Assembly: GCF_040546595.1 (NCBI RefSeq)
Contig: NZ_JBEPOB010000001.1
Location: forward strand, 1,055,001-1,119,000
Reading direction: 5' to 3'
Length of the DNA: 64,000 nt
Source: Bosea sp. OAE506
GTDB taxonomy: Bacteria; Pseudomonadota; Alphaproteobacteria; Rhizobiales; Beijerinckiaceae
How positions within the stretch are numbered: the stretch's first letter is position 1; each line of letters opens with the position of its first letter. A program made the position numbers and the translations under genes. The notes beneath the pieces are model-generated. The model ran no database searches, was not told where the DNA came from, and saw only the letters and a list, made by a program, of their open reading frames with translations. This document shows positions 1 to 10,610 of this stretch, piece by piece.

Positions 1-1
1 G

Positions 2-529
2 AAATTCTTCTCCGGCGGCGTCACGGAGCTGAAGGAGAAGCTCGGGCCGATCAACTGGCAGTTCATGCCGACCAAGGCCTTCGACCCCACCGATTTCGAG
101 GCCTTCCTGAAGCTCCTGCCGCGCAGCGTCGAAGGCCTCGCGATCCGCCATGCCGTCGAGGTGCGCCATGACAGCTTCCGTACGCCGGACTTCATCGCCC
201 TGCTGCGCGAATACGGCGTGGCAGCGATCACCGCAGCAGATTTGGATTATCCACAAATCGCCGATGTCACGGCGCCTTTCGTCTATGCCCGCATCATGGG
301 AACCAGCGAGACGGAGCCGGAGGGCTATGCTGCCGCCGATCTCGACCGATGGGTGCAGCGCGCGCAGGCCTGGTCGAAGGGCGAGGTTCCCGACGATCTC
401 GCCAGGGCATCCGGCGATGCGGCCGAGGCGGTGCCGCGCGACGTCTTTCTCTACGTGATCAGCGGCGCCAAGGTCCGCAATCCCGCCGCTGCCATGGGGC
501 TGACGCGGCGGTTGGCGGAAGCCGGCTGA
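2..529 (+). CDS. DUF72 (YecE-like) protein, 5'-truncated
   Basis: The reading frame is open from the first bases of the window, so the gene starts upstream and only its C-terminal ~175 codons are present. The sequence LGPINWQF, followed by a stretch ending VYARIMGTSE and then a Trp/aromatic-rich segment ending in an Asn-Pro-Ala motif, is typical of the DUF72/YecE family. These are TIM-barrel-like proteins of unknown function. The first internal ATG (65) is not the real start, because conserved sequence precedes it. It converges on the leftward YbaK-type gene with only 6 bp between stops. Family assignment is fairly safe; the molecular role is unknown. Confidence 0.85.
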   Translation, partial: KFFSGGVTELKEKLGPINWQFMPTKAFDPTDFEAFLKLLPRSVEGLAIRHAVEVRHDSFRTPDFIALLREYGVAAITAADLDYPQIADVTAPFVYARIMGTSETEPEGYAAADLDRWVQRAQAWSKGEVPDDLARASGDAAEAVPRDVFLYVISGAKVRNPAAAMGLTRRLAEAG

Positions 530-535
530 GGTCTG

Positions 536-1015
536 TCAGCCGTCAGAGGGTACGATATCCTGGCAGACATCGACCCATTCGGCGCCGGTGAGCAGAGCCA
601 TCCGCTCGGGCGATATCCGAACCGCGCTATGCGTCGAGCCGGCGGCGGGCACAACTTCGTCGAAAGCCTTGAGCGAGACGTCGCAATAGACCGGCAGCGG
701 CGTCGCCAGGCCGAAGGGGCAGACGCCACCGACGGGATGGCCGGTCAATGCCTCGACCTCCGCCAAATCGAGCATGCGCGGCTTGGCTGCGAACACCGCC
801 TTGGCCTTGCGGTTGTCGAGGCGGGCATCGCCGCGCGCCACCACCAGCACGACGCGCTCGCCGACCCGCAGCGACAGCGTCTTGGCGATGCGCGCGGGCT
901 CGACGCCATGGGCGGCAGCGGCGAGCTGGACCGTCGCGCTGCTTTCCGACGTCACCATAACTGCAATGTCGGGGGCGTGGGCGGCGAAGAAGGCGTGGAC
1001 GGAGTCGAGGCTCAT
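536..1015 (-). CDS. YbaK/EbsC-family aminoacyl-tRNA deacylase
   Basis: This 159-residue single-domain protein has the YbaK/ProX editing fold. Visible family marks are the AKTLSLRVG segment (usual lysine region near residue 45), the DNRKAK motif and the GHPVGGVCPFGL loop that lines the substrate pocket. Relatives hydrolyse mischarged tRNA, for example Cys-tRNA(Pro) or Ala-tRNA(Pro), in the cytoplasm. It is free-standing rather than fused to prolyl-tRNA synthetase. It lies 4 bp downstream of a small membrane protein gene in the same direction, so the two may be co-transcribed. The exact mischarged substrate cannot be read from the sequence. Confidence 0.85.
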   Translation of the reverse strand: MSLDSVHAFFAAHAPDIAVMVTSESSATVQLAAAAHGVEPARIAKTLSLRVGERVVLVVARGDARLDNRKAKAVFAAKPRMLDLAEVEALTGHPVGGVCPFGLATPLPVYCDVSLKAFDEVVPAAGSTHSAVRISPERMALLTGAEWVDVCQDIVPSDG

Positions 1016-1019
1016 CGCA

Positions 1020-1286
1020 TCACCGGAAGCGGAGGAAGAGCAGCAGCGCGAACGCCGCCGGCAGGCCGAAGACCAGCGAGAAGAACGGCATCTCCTGCAG
1101 CAGCGTATAGCCGGCGCGGTTGACGCCGACCCAGAGATTGATCAGCGCGGCGACGAGCCAGAGCGGCAGGAACAGCTTCACCGTGAAGCCGGTCGGGTCG
1201 CCCCCGCCGAGCTTCAGCCGGCGCGCGAGGAAATGCAGCGCGCCGAGCAGGGCGAAACCGGCGGCGATCAGCTTCAGCGTGTGCAT
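1020..1286 (-). CDS. Small three-helix membrane protein
   Basis: This 88-residue protein has three hydrophobic stretches (about residues 5-22, 36-55 and 65-86) separated by short polar loops. It ends in an Arg at the membrane edge. It is likely an inner-membrane protein. I do not recognise a functional family. It sits between purH (27 bp upstream) and the YbaK-type gene (4 bp downstream), all leftward, which suggests co-transcription with them. Codon use is ordinary for the window. Function unknown. Confidence 0.7.
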   Translation of the reverse strand: MHTLKLIAAGFALLGALHFLARRLKLGGGDPTGFTVKLFLPLWLVAALINLWVGVNRAGYTLLQEMPFFSLVFGLPAAFALLLFLRFR

Positions 1287-1313
1287 AAGGCGTTCCCCCG
1301 CCTGCGGCTGCGC

Positions 1314-2906
<1,593 letters not shown>

Positions 2907-2984
2907 CGGAAAGGGTCCAGGAACATCGAGACGGTCGGCGCGAGCTATCATGCTGCGGCGCGCAAAGCAAAGCGCGCGGCCGGC

Positions 2985-4751
2985 TCAGGCCTCGGGCGGA
3001 GTCTCGGGAACCGCTTCCTCCGGCGGTGGCGGCCGGAACCGGGCGGCCTGGGGCGCGGCTGCCCCGATGCGGGCCAAGCGCCAGGTGATCCGCGGCGTCG
3101 CGACCGCATCGAACGTGATGCTGAGCTGCTCGGTGCGACGCCGTCCATCGGCTGCCGCGAGGAAGATGCTTTCCTCGATCGCCAGCGGAAGCCCCGCCGC
3201 ATCGAAGGACCAGACCTCGCCATTGGGCAGGGCCAGCATCGCGGCCTCGCCGTTGCGGACCAGGCTGGCCTTGACGGCCGGGTGGAGATGGAAGCGTGCC
3301 ACGCCCGGCAGTTCGGACGGCGCCGCACTCAGGGTGACCTCGTCCTCGCCCGACAGGGATGAGCCGTCGCGCGCGAGCAGGAGGCGGCGGGTGTGCACCG
3401 CGCCGAGCCCGCGCCGGTAGCCGTCATGGCTGCCGACCCATTCGGGGCCCGCTTCCGTGTCCTGCCGCGCGACGCGGACATCGGTAGGGCCGGCGACGAC
3501 CCGCATCTCGCCCAGCACGCGGCCGAAGGCGGCGCTGGAGCGATCGGCGAGCGTAACCGTCGAATGGGCGGCGGTGCTGCGCGCGGCCTGGCGCAATTCG
3601 GCCGAGCCGTAGCGGCTGGTGCCGCAATTGACGACGATGCGCTGGGCGCCGCTGGAGAACTCGAAGGAGAGGCAGCCGGCATGGGCCTCGACCGACTGGG
3701 CTCCGCGCGGCGCGGCGCCGGCCTCGACCACGACGATGGCGCGTTCGCCGGTGAGGCGGCTGTAGCCGGAATAGCCGGCCTGCTCGATCGGCCGCGCGCG
3801 GGCGTCATCATAAGCAGCCAGCGTCGCCATCAGGTCCGGCGGCGTGGTGCCCATGCCGTTGAACAGCGCGAGCGCGCCGTCGCCGTGCCGGAACAGGCGC
3901 AAATGTGGCATCATCCGCTCGATCGCCATCAGCATGCCCCGCGGTGGCTCGATACCGCGTGCCATGAAGGTCTCGCGCAGCGGCAACAGGTCGAGCAGGA
4001 GCTCGATCAGCATGCGTGGATTGCGGCTGACATGGCCGCCATCGGGCAGGATCTGGTGGTCGAGCTCGTCGGAGAGCTGATGGTCGAGCCGGCGCCGGCG
4101 CCCGTCCTGCCCGTCGAGGCAGACGGCGGCGAAGCTGACGGCGATGAGGCAGTTGAGGCGCGCGCTGCCTTCCACCGCGCCCGAGAGCGACAGGTTCAGC
4201 CGGTCGGCGAGCCGCCAGACATGGCGCAGGAAGCGTTCGTAGAAGCCATGGTCGGCGCCCTCCAGCAGCAGCGGCGAATGCGACAGGAGCGAGATCAGCC
4301 GGCGTGCCGCCACGGCGGGGCGGCGGGCGATCTCGCCGCGCTCGCGCTTGCGGGCAATGAAATCCTCGACGAGGGCGCGGGCATTGGCGCGGGCGAGCGC
4401 CGTGTTGGCGACGTGCATGTGGCGCAGCCAGCCGAAGCCGAGCAGCGCCTCGGCCCAGGCCTCGCTCGGCGGCTCGCTGTCGAAGGGGGATTCGCCATGG
4501 GTGCGCAGGGTGCGGCCGGCGAAGGCATAGTAGCCGGCGTAGATGTCGCCGGCTGTGGTGGGGTCGGCAGTGCGCAGGTCATGGGGCGCGAACAGCAGGC
4601 GCGTCGCAGCCGGACGTCCGAATGGCCAGAGCCGGCGCGCGACGCCGAAGAGGTGACCACGGGTCCGCCGGGCCGCCCGTCCGATCGCGGCCTGCGCCAA
4701 ACCCCTGCGCTCAGACCAGCCGTTCAATGCCCCGATATGCCCCGTACTCAC
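2985..4751 (-). CDS. Heparinase II/III family protein
   Basis: This 588-residue protein has an alpha-helical N-terminal half (toroid-like, with repeated Trp/Arg helices) and a C-terminal beta-rich domain. The latter begins around residue 330 with SGYSRLTG, and FSSGAQRIVVNCG and the HSTVTL segment follow. That order matches heparinase II/III-like proteins of Hyphomicrobiales. Relatives of known function are polysaccharide lyases acting on uronic-acid glycans, but the cellular substrate of this bacterial clade is not established. No signal peptide is evident. It lies between rsmB (39 bp upstream) and purH, same strand. The substrate should not be inferred from the family name. Confidence 0.88.
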   Translation of the reverse strand: MSTGHIGALNGWSERRGLAQAAIGRAARRTRGHLFGVARRLWPFGRPAATRLLFAPHDLRTADPTTAGDIYAGYYAFAGRTLRTHGESPFDSEPPSEAWAEALLGFGWLRHMHVANTALARANARALVEDFIARKRERGEIARRPAVAARRLISLLSHSPLLLEGADHGFYERFLRHVWRLADRLNLSLSGAVEGSARLNCLIAVSFAAVCLDGQDGRRRRLDHQLSDELDHQILPDGGHVSRNPRMLIELLLDLLPLRETFMARGIEPPRGMLMAIERMMPHLRLFRHGDGALALFNGMGTTPPDLMATLAAYDDARARPIEQAGYSGYSRLTGERAIVVVEAGAAPRGAQSVEAHAGCLSFEFSSGAQRIVVNCGTSRYGSAELRQAARSTAAHSTVTLADRSSAAFGRVLGEMRVVAGPTDVRVARQDTEAGPEWVGSHDGYRRGLGAVHTRRLLLARDGSSLSGEDEVTLSAAPSELPGVARFHLHPAVKASLVRNGEAAMLALPNGEVWSFDAAGLPLAIEESIFLAAADGRRRTEQLSITFDAVATPRITWRLARIGAAAPQAARFRPPPPEEAVPETPPEA

Positions 4752-4790
4752 GACACAAGGCGTCGATCGCCCGTCCGATTCCCCATCATG

Positions 4791-6164
4791 TCATAGCCTG
4801 ATCAGGCGGGTTGCGTAAAATCCGCTCCATCCGGAGAGGCGCGGCGTTTCGTTGCGGAGCTGGTGGGGCAGGGTCCGCAGATCGCCGTTGCGGTCAATCG
4901 CCTCGGTGAGGCCGCCGATTTCGCCGGCCTCGACGGGCTTTCGGACAAAGTCGGGGTGGGCCTTCAGGAAGGCCTCGATCTGCGCCTCGCCCTCCTGGGG
5001 CTCGAGCGAGCAGGTGCAGTAGACCAGCCGGCCACCCGGCTTCGTCAGACGCGCCGCCGCCTCGAGCAGCCGTGCCTGGAGGGCGACGAGCTTGTCGCGG
5101 TCCTCGGGCGATTTCGTCCAGGCGACGTCGGGGTGGCGGCGGATGGTCCCGGTGGCGCTGCAGGGCGCGTCGAGCAGCACAGCGTCGAAGGCCTCCGCCT
5201 GCCATTGCGACGCATCCACGGTGACGATGTCGGCCGACAGGCCGAGCCGCTCGAGATTAGCGCGCAGACGGCGCAGGCGCGGTCCTGAGCGATCGACGGC
5301 CGTGACCTGTGCGCCCATGGCGGCGAGCTGGGCCGTCTTGCCGCCCGGCGCGGCGCAGAGATCGGCAATGCGCTCGCCCGGCTGCGGCGCGAGCAGGCGC
5401 ACGGGCAGCGCCGCGGCGGCGTCCTGAACCCACCAGGCGCCCTCGTCGAAACCCGGCAGGCTGCTGATACCACCGCGTTCGCGCAGGCGGATCGAGCCGG
5501 TGGGAAGAAGGAGGCCGTCGAGCTTTTCAGCCCAGCCCTCGGGATCGGATTTCACGGAGATGTCGAGCGGCGGCTCGTCGCGATGGCTTGCTGCGATGGC
5601 GGCAGCGACATCCTCGTCGTAGCTCTCCATCCAGCTCTCGGCGAGCCATTCGGGCGTGTCGAGGAAGGGGTCGACCGCCTCGGCGAGGATCGCCTCGCGT
5701 TCGCGGGCCAGCCGCCGCAGCAGCGCATTGCCGAGCGAGACATAGCGCGAGGAGCGCGCATCCTCGTGGAGATGGCGGATGGCGAGGTCGACGGCGGCAT
5801 GGTCCGGCACGTCGAGGAAGAGAATCTGCGCCGCGGCGGCGACCATGATCGGCTCGAACGGGCCGGAATTGCGCGGGCTGCCGCGCTCCAGCCTTGCGTT
5901 GATCGCCTCCTGGATCGTGCCGAGCCGGCGGAAGGCGGTGATCGCGATGGCGCGGGCCAGCGCGCTGTCGGCGGCGTCGAGCCCATAGGACGGCGCCAGC
6001 CGCTCATGCGTGTCGTCAAGCGACAGCTTTGCTCTCAAGACCTCGTCGATGACGGCGGCGGCGAGCCGGCGCGCCGGCAGTCCCGGAGCGGCGGCGGTGC
6101 GCTGCGCGTCGTCCTCCTGCTGCGGCTGGGGGATGTCGTCCCGTTGACCCTGCTGCTTTGCCAC
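4791..6164 (-). CDS. rsmB: RsmB-type rRNA cytosine-C5 methyltransferase
   Basis: This is a cytoplasmic SAM-dependent RNA m5C methyltransferase, probably acting on C967 of 16S rRNA. An N-terminal NusB-like helical RNA-binding domain (residues ~25-165) precedes a Rossmann methyltransferase domain. That domain contains DLCAAPGGKTAQLA (SAM binding), LDAPCSATGTIRRHPD and YCTCSLEPQEGE; the Cys in the last motif is the usual nucleophile and the Cys in DAPC is the release cysteine. The 457 aa length is typical. It starts 4 bp after the htpX stop codon, so the two are very likely one transcript. The exact target base is inferred from the family. Confidence 0.93.
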   Translation of the reverse strand: MAKQQGQRDDIPQPQQEDDAQRTAAAPGLPARRLAAAVIDEVLRAKLSLDDTHERLAPSYGLDAADSALARAIAITAFRRLGTIQEAINARLERGSPRNSGPFEPIMVAAAAQILFLDVPDHAAVDLAIRHLHEDARSSRYVSLGNALLRRLAREREAILAEAVDPFLDTPEWLAESWMESYDEDVAAAIAASHRDEPPLDISVKSDPEGWAEKLDGLLLPTGSIRLRERGGISSLPGFDEGAWWVQDAAAALPVRLLAPQPGERIADLCAAPGGKTAQLAAMGAQVTAVDRSGPRLRRLRANLERLGLSADIVTVDASQWQAEAFDAVLLDAPCSATGTIRRHPDVAWTKSPEDRDKLVALQARLLEAAARLTKPGGRLVYCTCSLEPQEGEAQIEAFLKAHPDFVRKPVEAGEIGGLTEAIDRNGDLRTLPHQLRNETPRLSGWSGFYATRLIRL

Positions 6165-6168
6165 GCGA

Positions 6169-7092
6169 TCAGCCCCAGGGACCTGGCTCGCGGCCGGACC
6201 CGCTCCAGTGGTTCTGCGCAGCGCCGCCGACGAAGCCGCCGCCGCTGCGGCCGATGCCCATGGCGCGGGCCTGCTCCATCAGCGCGGCGATGCGGTTGCC
6301 GGTATCGGGGTGTGTCGAGAACAGGGAATCCATGCCGCCAGCCGTGAGGGGATTGATGATGAACATGTGCGCCGTAGCAGGCTTCGCCTCCGCCGTCTCG
6401 TTCGGCGTATGCGCGACGCCGCCGGCAATCTTCGCCAGCGCATCGGCAAGCCAGACCGGATTGCCGCAGATCTCGGCCCCGAGCTTGTCGGCCTCGTATT
6501 CGCGCGAGCGCGAAATCGCCATCTGGATCACCATCGCGGCCATCGGCGCCAGGATCGAGAGCAGGATCTGCACGACCATGTTGGGCCGGTTCTCGCGCGA
6601 ACCGAACATCATGCCGAAAGTGACGAGCGAGGAGATGGCGCCGGCCATGGTGGCGGTGATCGTCATCGTCAGCGTGTCGTGATTCTTGATGTGGGCAAGC
6701 TCATGCGCCATCACGCCCGCCAGTTCCTCATAGCTCAGCGTGCGCAGGATGCCGGTGGTGGCCGCAACCGCCGCATTCTCCGGGTTGCGGCCGGTGGCGA
6801 AGGCGTTGGGCTGGTCTTCCTCGATCAGGTAGACCCGCGGCATCGGCATGTTGGCCCTCGCCGCGAGGTCGCGGACCATGCCGTAGAGCTCGGGTGCGGT
6901 CCGCTCGTCGACCTCATGGGCATTGTGGGCAGCGAGCGCCAGCCGGTCGGAGTTCCAGTAGCTGAACAGGTTGGTGACGGCGGCGAAGCCCAGCGCCATC
7001 AGCATGCCGCCGCCGCCGCCGAGCAGATAGCCGACCGCGCCGAAAAGCGCGGTGAGACCGGCCATCAGCATGCCGGTGCGGACATAGTTCAT
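6169..7092 (-). CDS. htpX: HtpX membrane zinc metalloprotease
   Basis: HtpX is an M48 inner-membrane protease that degrades misfolded membrane proteins. Two N-terminal membrane segments (residues ~7-24 and ~29-46) are followed by the cytosolic catalytic domain. This carries HELAH at residues 130-134 (zinc ligands and catalytic Glu) and [10 protein letters not shown], which supplies the third ligand. Two more hydrophobic segments follow HELAH. The ATG at 7092 gives 307 aa, the usual size; an upstream ATG at 7227 would add an unrelated Arg-rich leader that overlaps the divergent gene. rsmB follows within 4 bp. The SDHAF4 gene diverges from it. Confidence 0.95.
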   Translation of the reverse strand: MNYVRTGMLMAGLTALFGAVGYLLGGGGGMLMALGFAAVTNLFSYWNSDRLALAAHNAHEVDERTAPELYGMVRDLAARANMPMPRVYLIEEDQPNAFATGRNPENAAVAATTGILRTLSYEELAGVMAHELAHIKNHDTLTMTITATMAGAISSLVTFGMMFGSRENRPNMVVQILLSILAPMAAMVIQMAISRSREYEADKLGAEICGNPVWLADALAKIAGGVAHTPNETAEAKPATAHMFIINPLTAGGMDSLFSTHPDTGNRIAALMEQARAMGIGRSGGGFVGGAAQNHWSGSGREPGPWG

Positions 7093-7212
7093 CGTCTTCC
7101 CCTCGGTTCCATCGCGGCTCGCGGCGACATGCCTCTCCCCGGATGCGGTTCTGGCACTTATGTGGTGAAGCGGACGGCGATCCTGCAAGGACTTTGGCGA
7201 GAGACCGAGGCG

Positions 7213-7443
7213 ATGAGCGAGCCCCATGACGTGACCCCGGCCCCGGCAGAGGACGCACAGCCCGCGCCGAAGATCCTGTCGCCGGCGGCGCAGCGGGCGC
7301 TGGCCGAAGCGCAGGCAAGGCGCGCCGAGATCGACGCGCGGGCGGCCGATGTCGCCAGCCGCAAGGAGATCGACGGTCGTGGCGGTCTCGAGCCGGTGCG
7401 CTACAACGACTGGGAGGTAAAGGGCCTCACCAGCGACTTCTGA
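7213..7443 (+). CDS. SDHAF4/DUF1674 family protein
   Basis: This 76-residue protein has a helical charged middle and the hallmark C-terminus [14 protein letters not shown], which matches the DUF1674/SDHAF4 signature (R-Y-x-D-W-E-x-x-G-x-x-x-D-F). Eukaryotic SDHAF4 assists assembly of flavinylated succinate dehydrogenase; the bacterial role is presumed similar. The ATG at 7213 was chosen because the region further upstream is the divergent htpX promoter. Pairing with htpX and rsmB is common in Hyphomicrobiales. Confidence 0.85.
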   Translation: MSEPHDVTPAPAEDAQPAPKILSPAAQRALAEAQARRAEIDARAADVASRKEIDGRGGLEPVRYNDWEVKGLTSDF

Positions 7444-7501
7444 GGCCGTTTCCCGGGAAGACAGGCGCGGCTTAACCCGCCGACAAGACTCCCCGCCTTA
7501 G

Positions 7502-7520
7502 CCTTCGCGCCTCGCGAAGG
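7502..7520 (+). promoter_or_regulatory. Hairpin overlapping a Shine-Dalgarno
   Basis: An 8-bp inverted repeat, CCTTCGCG (7502-7509) and CGCGAAGG (7513-7520), has a 3-nt loop. The right arm includes the start of the AAGGAG Shine-Dalgarno of the FkbM-like gene, whose ATG is at 7531. If it folds in the mRNA it would hide the ribosome-binding site. The pairing is seen directly; a regulatory role is inference. Confidence 0.45.
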
Positions 7521-7530
7521 AGCCACCGCC

Positions 7531-8262
7531 ATGTTGCCTGCATCCTGGAAGTCCGTCGAGGCGGGTGGGCTGATCCGTCTCGGCTCGGAGCGGGACGGCG
7601 GCTACATCGTCTCGAAGCGGGCCGTGCTCGCCTCCCGGCTGCTGATCGGGATGGGCGTCAACGACGATTGGCAGTTCGAGGAAGAGTTCCGGCGGCTCGG
7701 CGACGCTCGCATCGTCTGCTTCGACCACACGGTCAATTTCGCCTTCTGGGCGCGCTATTATGTCGAGCAGACGCTCCGGCTGCGCTGGAACCGCTGGACC
7801 CGCTATCTCGGCTATCGCCGCTTCTTCGGACAGTCGGGCGTCGAGCACCGGCGCATCCGCATCGGCTACGACCAGCCGGGCGGCGTCAGCGTCGCGGGGC
7901 TGATGCGCGAATTCACCGAGCGCGACGTCTTCCTGAAGATCGACATCGAGGGCTCTGAATACCGGATTCTCGACGAGATCGTGGCGCATCGCGACCGCTT
8001 CACCGCCGTGGTGATGGAACTGCACGATCTCGACCTCCACCGCGACCGCATCGAGCGGTTCATCGAGGGCATGAGCGGGTTCGCGATCGTCTTCCTGCAC
8101 GCCAACAATTTCGGCGGCGTCGACGGGCAGGGCGACCCGCTGGTCGTCGAGATCAGCCTGATGCGCAAGGATCTTCTCGACCCGCCCGTGCCCGGCCAGC
8201 CCAAGCTGGTGCTGCCGGCCAACGACACGCGCGTGCCCGATATCGAGCTGCGCTTCGCCTGA
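7531..8262 (+). CDS. FkbM-like methyltransferase-fold protein
   Basis: The 243-residue protein begins with an RLGSERDGGYIV segment and later has FLKIDIEGSEYRILDEI, a typical FkbM/methyltransferase_21 acidic motif, followed by VVMELHDLD. Family members are SAM-dependent methyltransferases, often modifying glycans or secondary metabolites. The usual glycine-rich SAM loop is only weakly visible (IGMGVNDDWQFEEEF), so activity is uncertain. No signal peptide. It stands alone, 87 bp after the SDHAF4 gene, behind a strong AAGGAG ribosome-binding site that lies in a hairpin. Confidence 0.6.
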   Translation: MLPASWKSVEAGGLIRLGSERDGGYIVSKRAVLASRLLIGMGVNDDWQFEEEFRRLGDARIVCFDHTVNFAFWARYYVEQTLRLRWNRWTRYLGYRRFFGQSGVEHRRIRIGYDQPGGVSVAGLMREFTERDVFLKIDIEGSEYRILDEIVAHRDRFTAVVMELHDLDLHRDRIERFIEGMSGFAIVFLHANNFGGVDGQGDPLVVEISLMRKDLLDPPVPGQPKLVLPANDTRVPDIELRFA

Positions 8263-8290
8263 GCGCCGCGGCCATCCGAGCCCGCTTGAC

Positions 8291-8307
8291 TTGTATTAGA
8301 TTTGTAT
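8291..8307 (+). promoter_or_regulatory. Direct TTGTAT repeats upstream of the GntR gene
   Basis: TTGTAT occurs at 8291-8296 and again at 8302-8307, 11 bp apart (about one helical turn). The repeats directly follow a TTGACT -35-like hexamer at 8286-8291. The element lies 34 bp before the GTG start of the GntR regulator and is AT-rich against a GC-rich background. It is a plausible operator for autoregulation of the operon; this is inference. Confidence 0.45.
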
Positions 8308-8340
8308 CTTTCATGGTGGCTCCTCAGCCGGGGTCGCCAC

Positions 8341-9069
8341 GTGATCCGCTATCAGGACATCGCCCGAAGTCTGGAACGCGGCCTCGCGGCCGCCGGCGGT
8401 GCGTCCGGTGCGATCCCCTCCGAGCATGAGCTCTGCGAACGCTACGGTGCCAGCCGCACCACCATCCGCGCCGCTTTGAAGCAGCTGCAGGACCAGGGGC
8501 TGATCGAGCGCCGGCAGGGGCAGGGCACCTTCTATCGGCCGCGCCACATCGCCAAGAATCTTGGCAGCATCGTCGATTTTCATACCGAAGCGCGGATGGC
8601 GGGGCGCGTGCCGACGACGCGGGTGATCGCGCTCGTCGCGCGGCCCGCCGCGCCCGAGGAGGCCGCGCTGTTCGGCCAGGCCGCAACCGCCGGCCTCGTC
8701 GAACTGACGCGCCTGCGGTGTCTCGACGACCAGCCCGCCGTGCTGCAACGCTCACGGGTCGGGCTCGCAACGCTGGGCGAGACACGCGCCGCCGATCTCG
8801 AGAACGCCTCGCTCTACCGCTATCTCGCCGAGTGCCGCGGCGTGCAGGTCGTCACGGTCGAGGAGACGCTCGAGCCCTGGTCCGTCAGCGCCGAGGAGGC
8901 CGGCCCGCTCGCGATCGCGCCGTGCACCGCGGTCTTCCGGTCCCAGCGCGTGGCGCGGGATACGGATGGCGCGGTGGTCGAGGTCAGCGACAACCTGATC
9001 CGCGGCGACATCTACCGCTTCACGATCCATCGCGATGTTGCCGACGCGGCCTCAGGAGCCACCGCATGA
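8341..9069 (+). CDS. GntR/HutC-family transcriptional regulator
   Basis: This 242-residue cytoplasmic repressor has a winged-helix GntR DNA-binding domain (residues ~1-70: IPSEHELCERYGASRTTIRAALKQL, then the wing RRQGQGTFY). A UTRA effector-binding domain (residues ~85-235) follows. UTRA domains bind small sugars, amino acids or phosphorylated ligands. The GTG start at 8341 begins VIRYQDIA, right at the family N-terminus; a TTG further upstream would overlap the promoter. The stop overlaps the kinase start (ATGA), so it is the first gene of the operon that follows. The ligand is probably the operon substrate or its phosphate. Confidence 0.9.
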   Translation: MIRYQDIARSLERGLAAAGGASGAIPSEHELCERYGASRTTIRAALKQLQDQGLIERRQGQGTFYRPRHIAKNLGSIVDFHTEARMAGRVPTTRVIALVARPAAPEEAALFGQAATAGLVELTRLRCLDDQPAVLQRSRVGLATLGETRAADLENASLYRYLAECRGVQVVTVEETLEPWSVSAEEAGPLAIAPCTAVFRSQRVARDTDGAVVEVSDNLIRGDIYRFTIHRDVADAASGATA

Positions 9070-10604
9070 GCGTCGTCCTCGCCTGCGATCTCGGCGGCAC
9101 CAGTTTCCGTGCCGCGCTGATCGACGAAACCGGCACGACCCGGGCGCAGGCCATGATCCTCGGCCCGACCGCGATCGACCGCATGGGCTGGTCGGAGATC
9201 GACGCGACCGCCTGGTGGCGCATCCTCGTGGACGCAGCCGGACAGCTCGCCGAGGCCGAGCCCGCGCTGTTTGGCGAGATCGAGGCGATCGCGATCTGCG
9301 GCGTCACCCGCACGCAGGTCTTCCTCGGTCGCGACGGCCGTCAGCTGCGCCCGGCGATGACCTGGAAGGATACGCGCTCGGAAGCCGCCGCGGCCCGGCT
9401 GCGCGAGCGGCTGGGCGACCATCCCGAGGCGCAGCGCATCAACGCCTTCCACCCGCTGGCGCGCCTCGCCTGGCTGCGGGAGGAGGAGGAGGCCTGCTTC
9501 CGGGCGCTCGCCTGCGTGCTCGAGCCCAAGGATTACCTGAACGCCCGCCTCACCGGCCGCCACGCCGGCGACCCCGTCTCGATGGCGCGGCTGCTGGCCT
9601 CCCGCGAGGCCGTCGGCGGCGTCGATCCCTTCGCCGCGATCGGGCTTGCCGCCGGCATCCTGCCGCCCATGCTGGAGCCCTGCGAGACGGTCGGGCCGGT
9701 GCAGCCGGGCCTGCCCGCGCCGCTCGATCGGTTGGCCGGCGTGCCCGTGTTCTGTTCGTCGAGCGACACCTGGGTGGCGGTGGCGGGCCTCGGCGCGCTG
9801 CGGCCGGGCTATGCCTACAACATCTCTGGCACCACGGAGGTGCTGGGTGCGGTTGGTCTGGAGCCGGTCGAGGCCGAGGGCCTGCTGACGGTGGACTGGC
9901 GCGGCCTCTGGCAGATCGGCGGGCCGAGCCAGAACGGGGCCGACACGGTGTCCTGGCTGCTCTCGCTGCTGGCGCGGGAGGGTGCGGAGCCAGGCTCGAC
10001 CGGCCAGCGCATCGACGCGCTGCTGGCCGGGCGCCGGCATCCGCAGCCGCTCATCTTCCTGCCCTATCTCCAGGGCGAGCGCGTGCCCTACTGGAACCCT
10101 GCGCTGCGCGGGGCGATCCTCGGTCTCGGCCGCCAGCATGGCGCGACCGACCTCGCCTATGCGGTGCTGGAGGGCGTCGCCTTCCTGAACCGGATCGTGC
10201 TGGAGCGGGCCGAGGCCGCGCTGGGGGCGCCCGTCGGCGAGATCCGCTTCGGTGGCGGCGCGGCGGCCAATCCGGTCTGGAGCCAGATCAAGGCGGATAT
10301 CTGCGGGCGGCCCGTGGTGGTCGGTGCATCAAAAGAGCCGGGACTGCTCGGTGCCGCGATCGTCGCCTGGACCGGGCTCGGGCGTTTCGTCTCGCTGGCG
10401 GAGGCCCAGGAGACGCTGGTTCGGCCGGCGCGACGCTTCACGCCGGAACCGGAGCGGAGACCGGCCTATGACGCGCTGTTTTCGCTCTACCGGCGCAACG
10501 AGGCGGCGCTCGCCCCCCTCTCCGCCGACCTCGCCACGCTCTCGCGCAGCGCCGGCGCCCTGCCCGGCATCCACGCCGCGCCCCTGACCGCCAGCAAGGA
10601 CTGA
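9066..10604 (+). CDS. FGGY-family carbohydrate kinase
   Basis: This 512-residue cytoplasmic sugar kinase has two actin-like domains. The N-terminal ATPase motif CDLGGTSFRAALID sits at residues ~6-20. A central SSSDTWVAVAGLGALRPGYAYNISGTTE segment holds the FGGY phosphate loop and catalytic Asp, and IRFGGGAAANPVWSQIKADICGRPV is the C-terminal FGGY signature. The family phosphorylates pentoses, pentuloses, glycerol and related polyols; the specific sugar cannot be told. The ATG overlaps the GntR stop. Next to a ribose-type ABC transporter and a nucleoside hydrolase it probably phosphorylates the imported or released sugar. Confidence 0.92.
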   Translation: MSVVLACDLGGTSFRAALIDETGTTRAQAMILGPTAIDRMGWSEIDATAWWRILVDAAGQLAEAEPALFGEIEAIAICGVTRTQVFLGRDGRQLRPAMTWKDTRSEAAAARLRERLGDHPEAQRINAFHPLARLAWLREEEEACFRALACVLEPKDYLNARLTGRHAGDPVSMARLLASREAVGGVDPFAAIGLAAGILPPMLEPCETVGPVQPGLPAPLDRLAGVPVFCSSSDTWVAVAGLGALRPGYAYNISGTTEVLGAVGLEPVEAEGLLTVDWRGLWQIGGPSQNGADTVSWLLSLLAREGAEPGSTGQRIDALLAGRRHPQPLIFLPYLQGERVPYWNPALRGAILGLGRQHGATDLAYAVLEGVAFLNRIVLERAEAALGAPVGEIRFGGGAAANPVWSQIKADICGRPVVVGASKEPGLLGAAIVAWTGLGRFVSLAEAQETLVRPARRFTPEPERRPAYDALFSLYRRNEAALAPLSADLATLSRSAGALPGIHAAPLTASKD

Positions 10605-10610
10605 CCGCCC

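Noticed and set aside
7158..7189. RpoH-like promoter before htpX (CTTGCAG and CCACATAA on the minus strand)
   Set aside because: The spacing between the elements is longer than the usual heat-shock promoter, so I do not call it.
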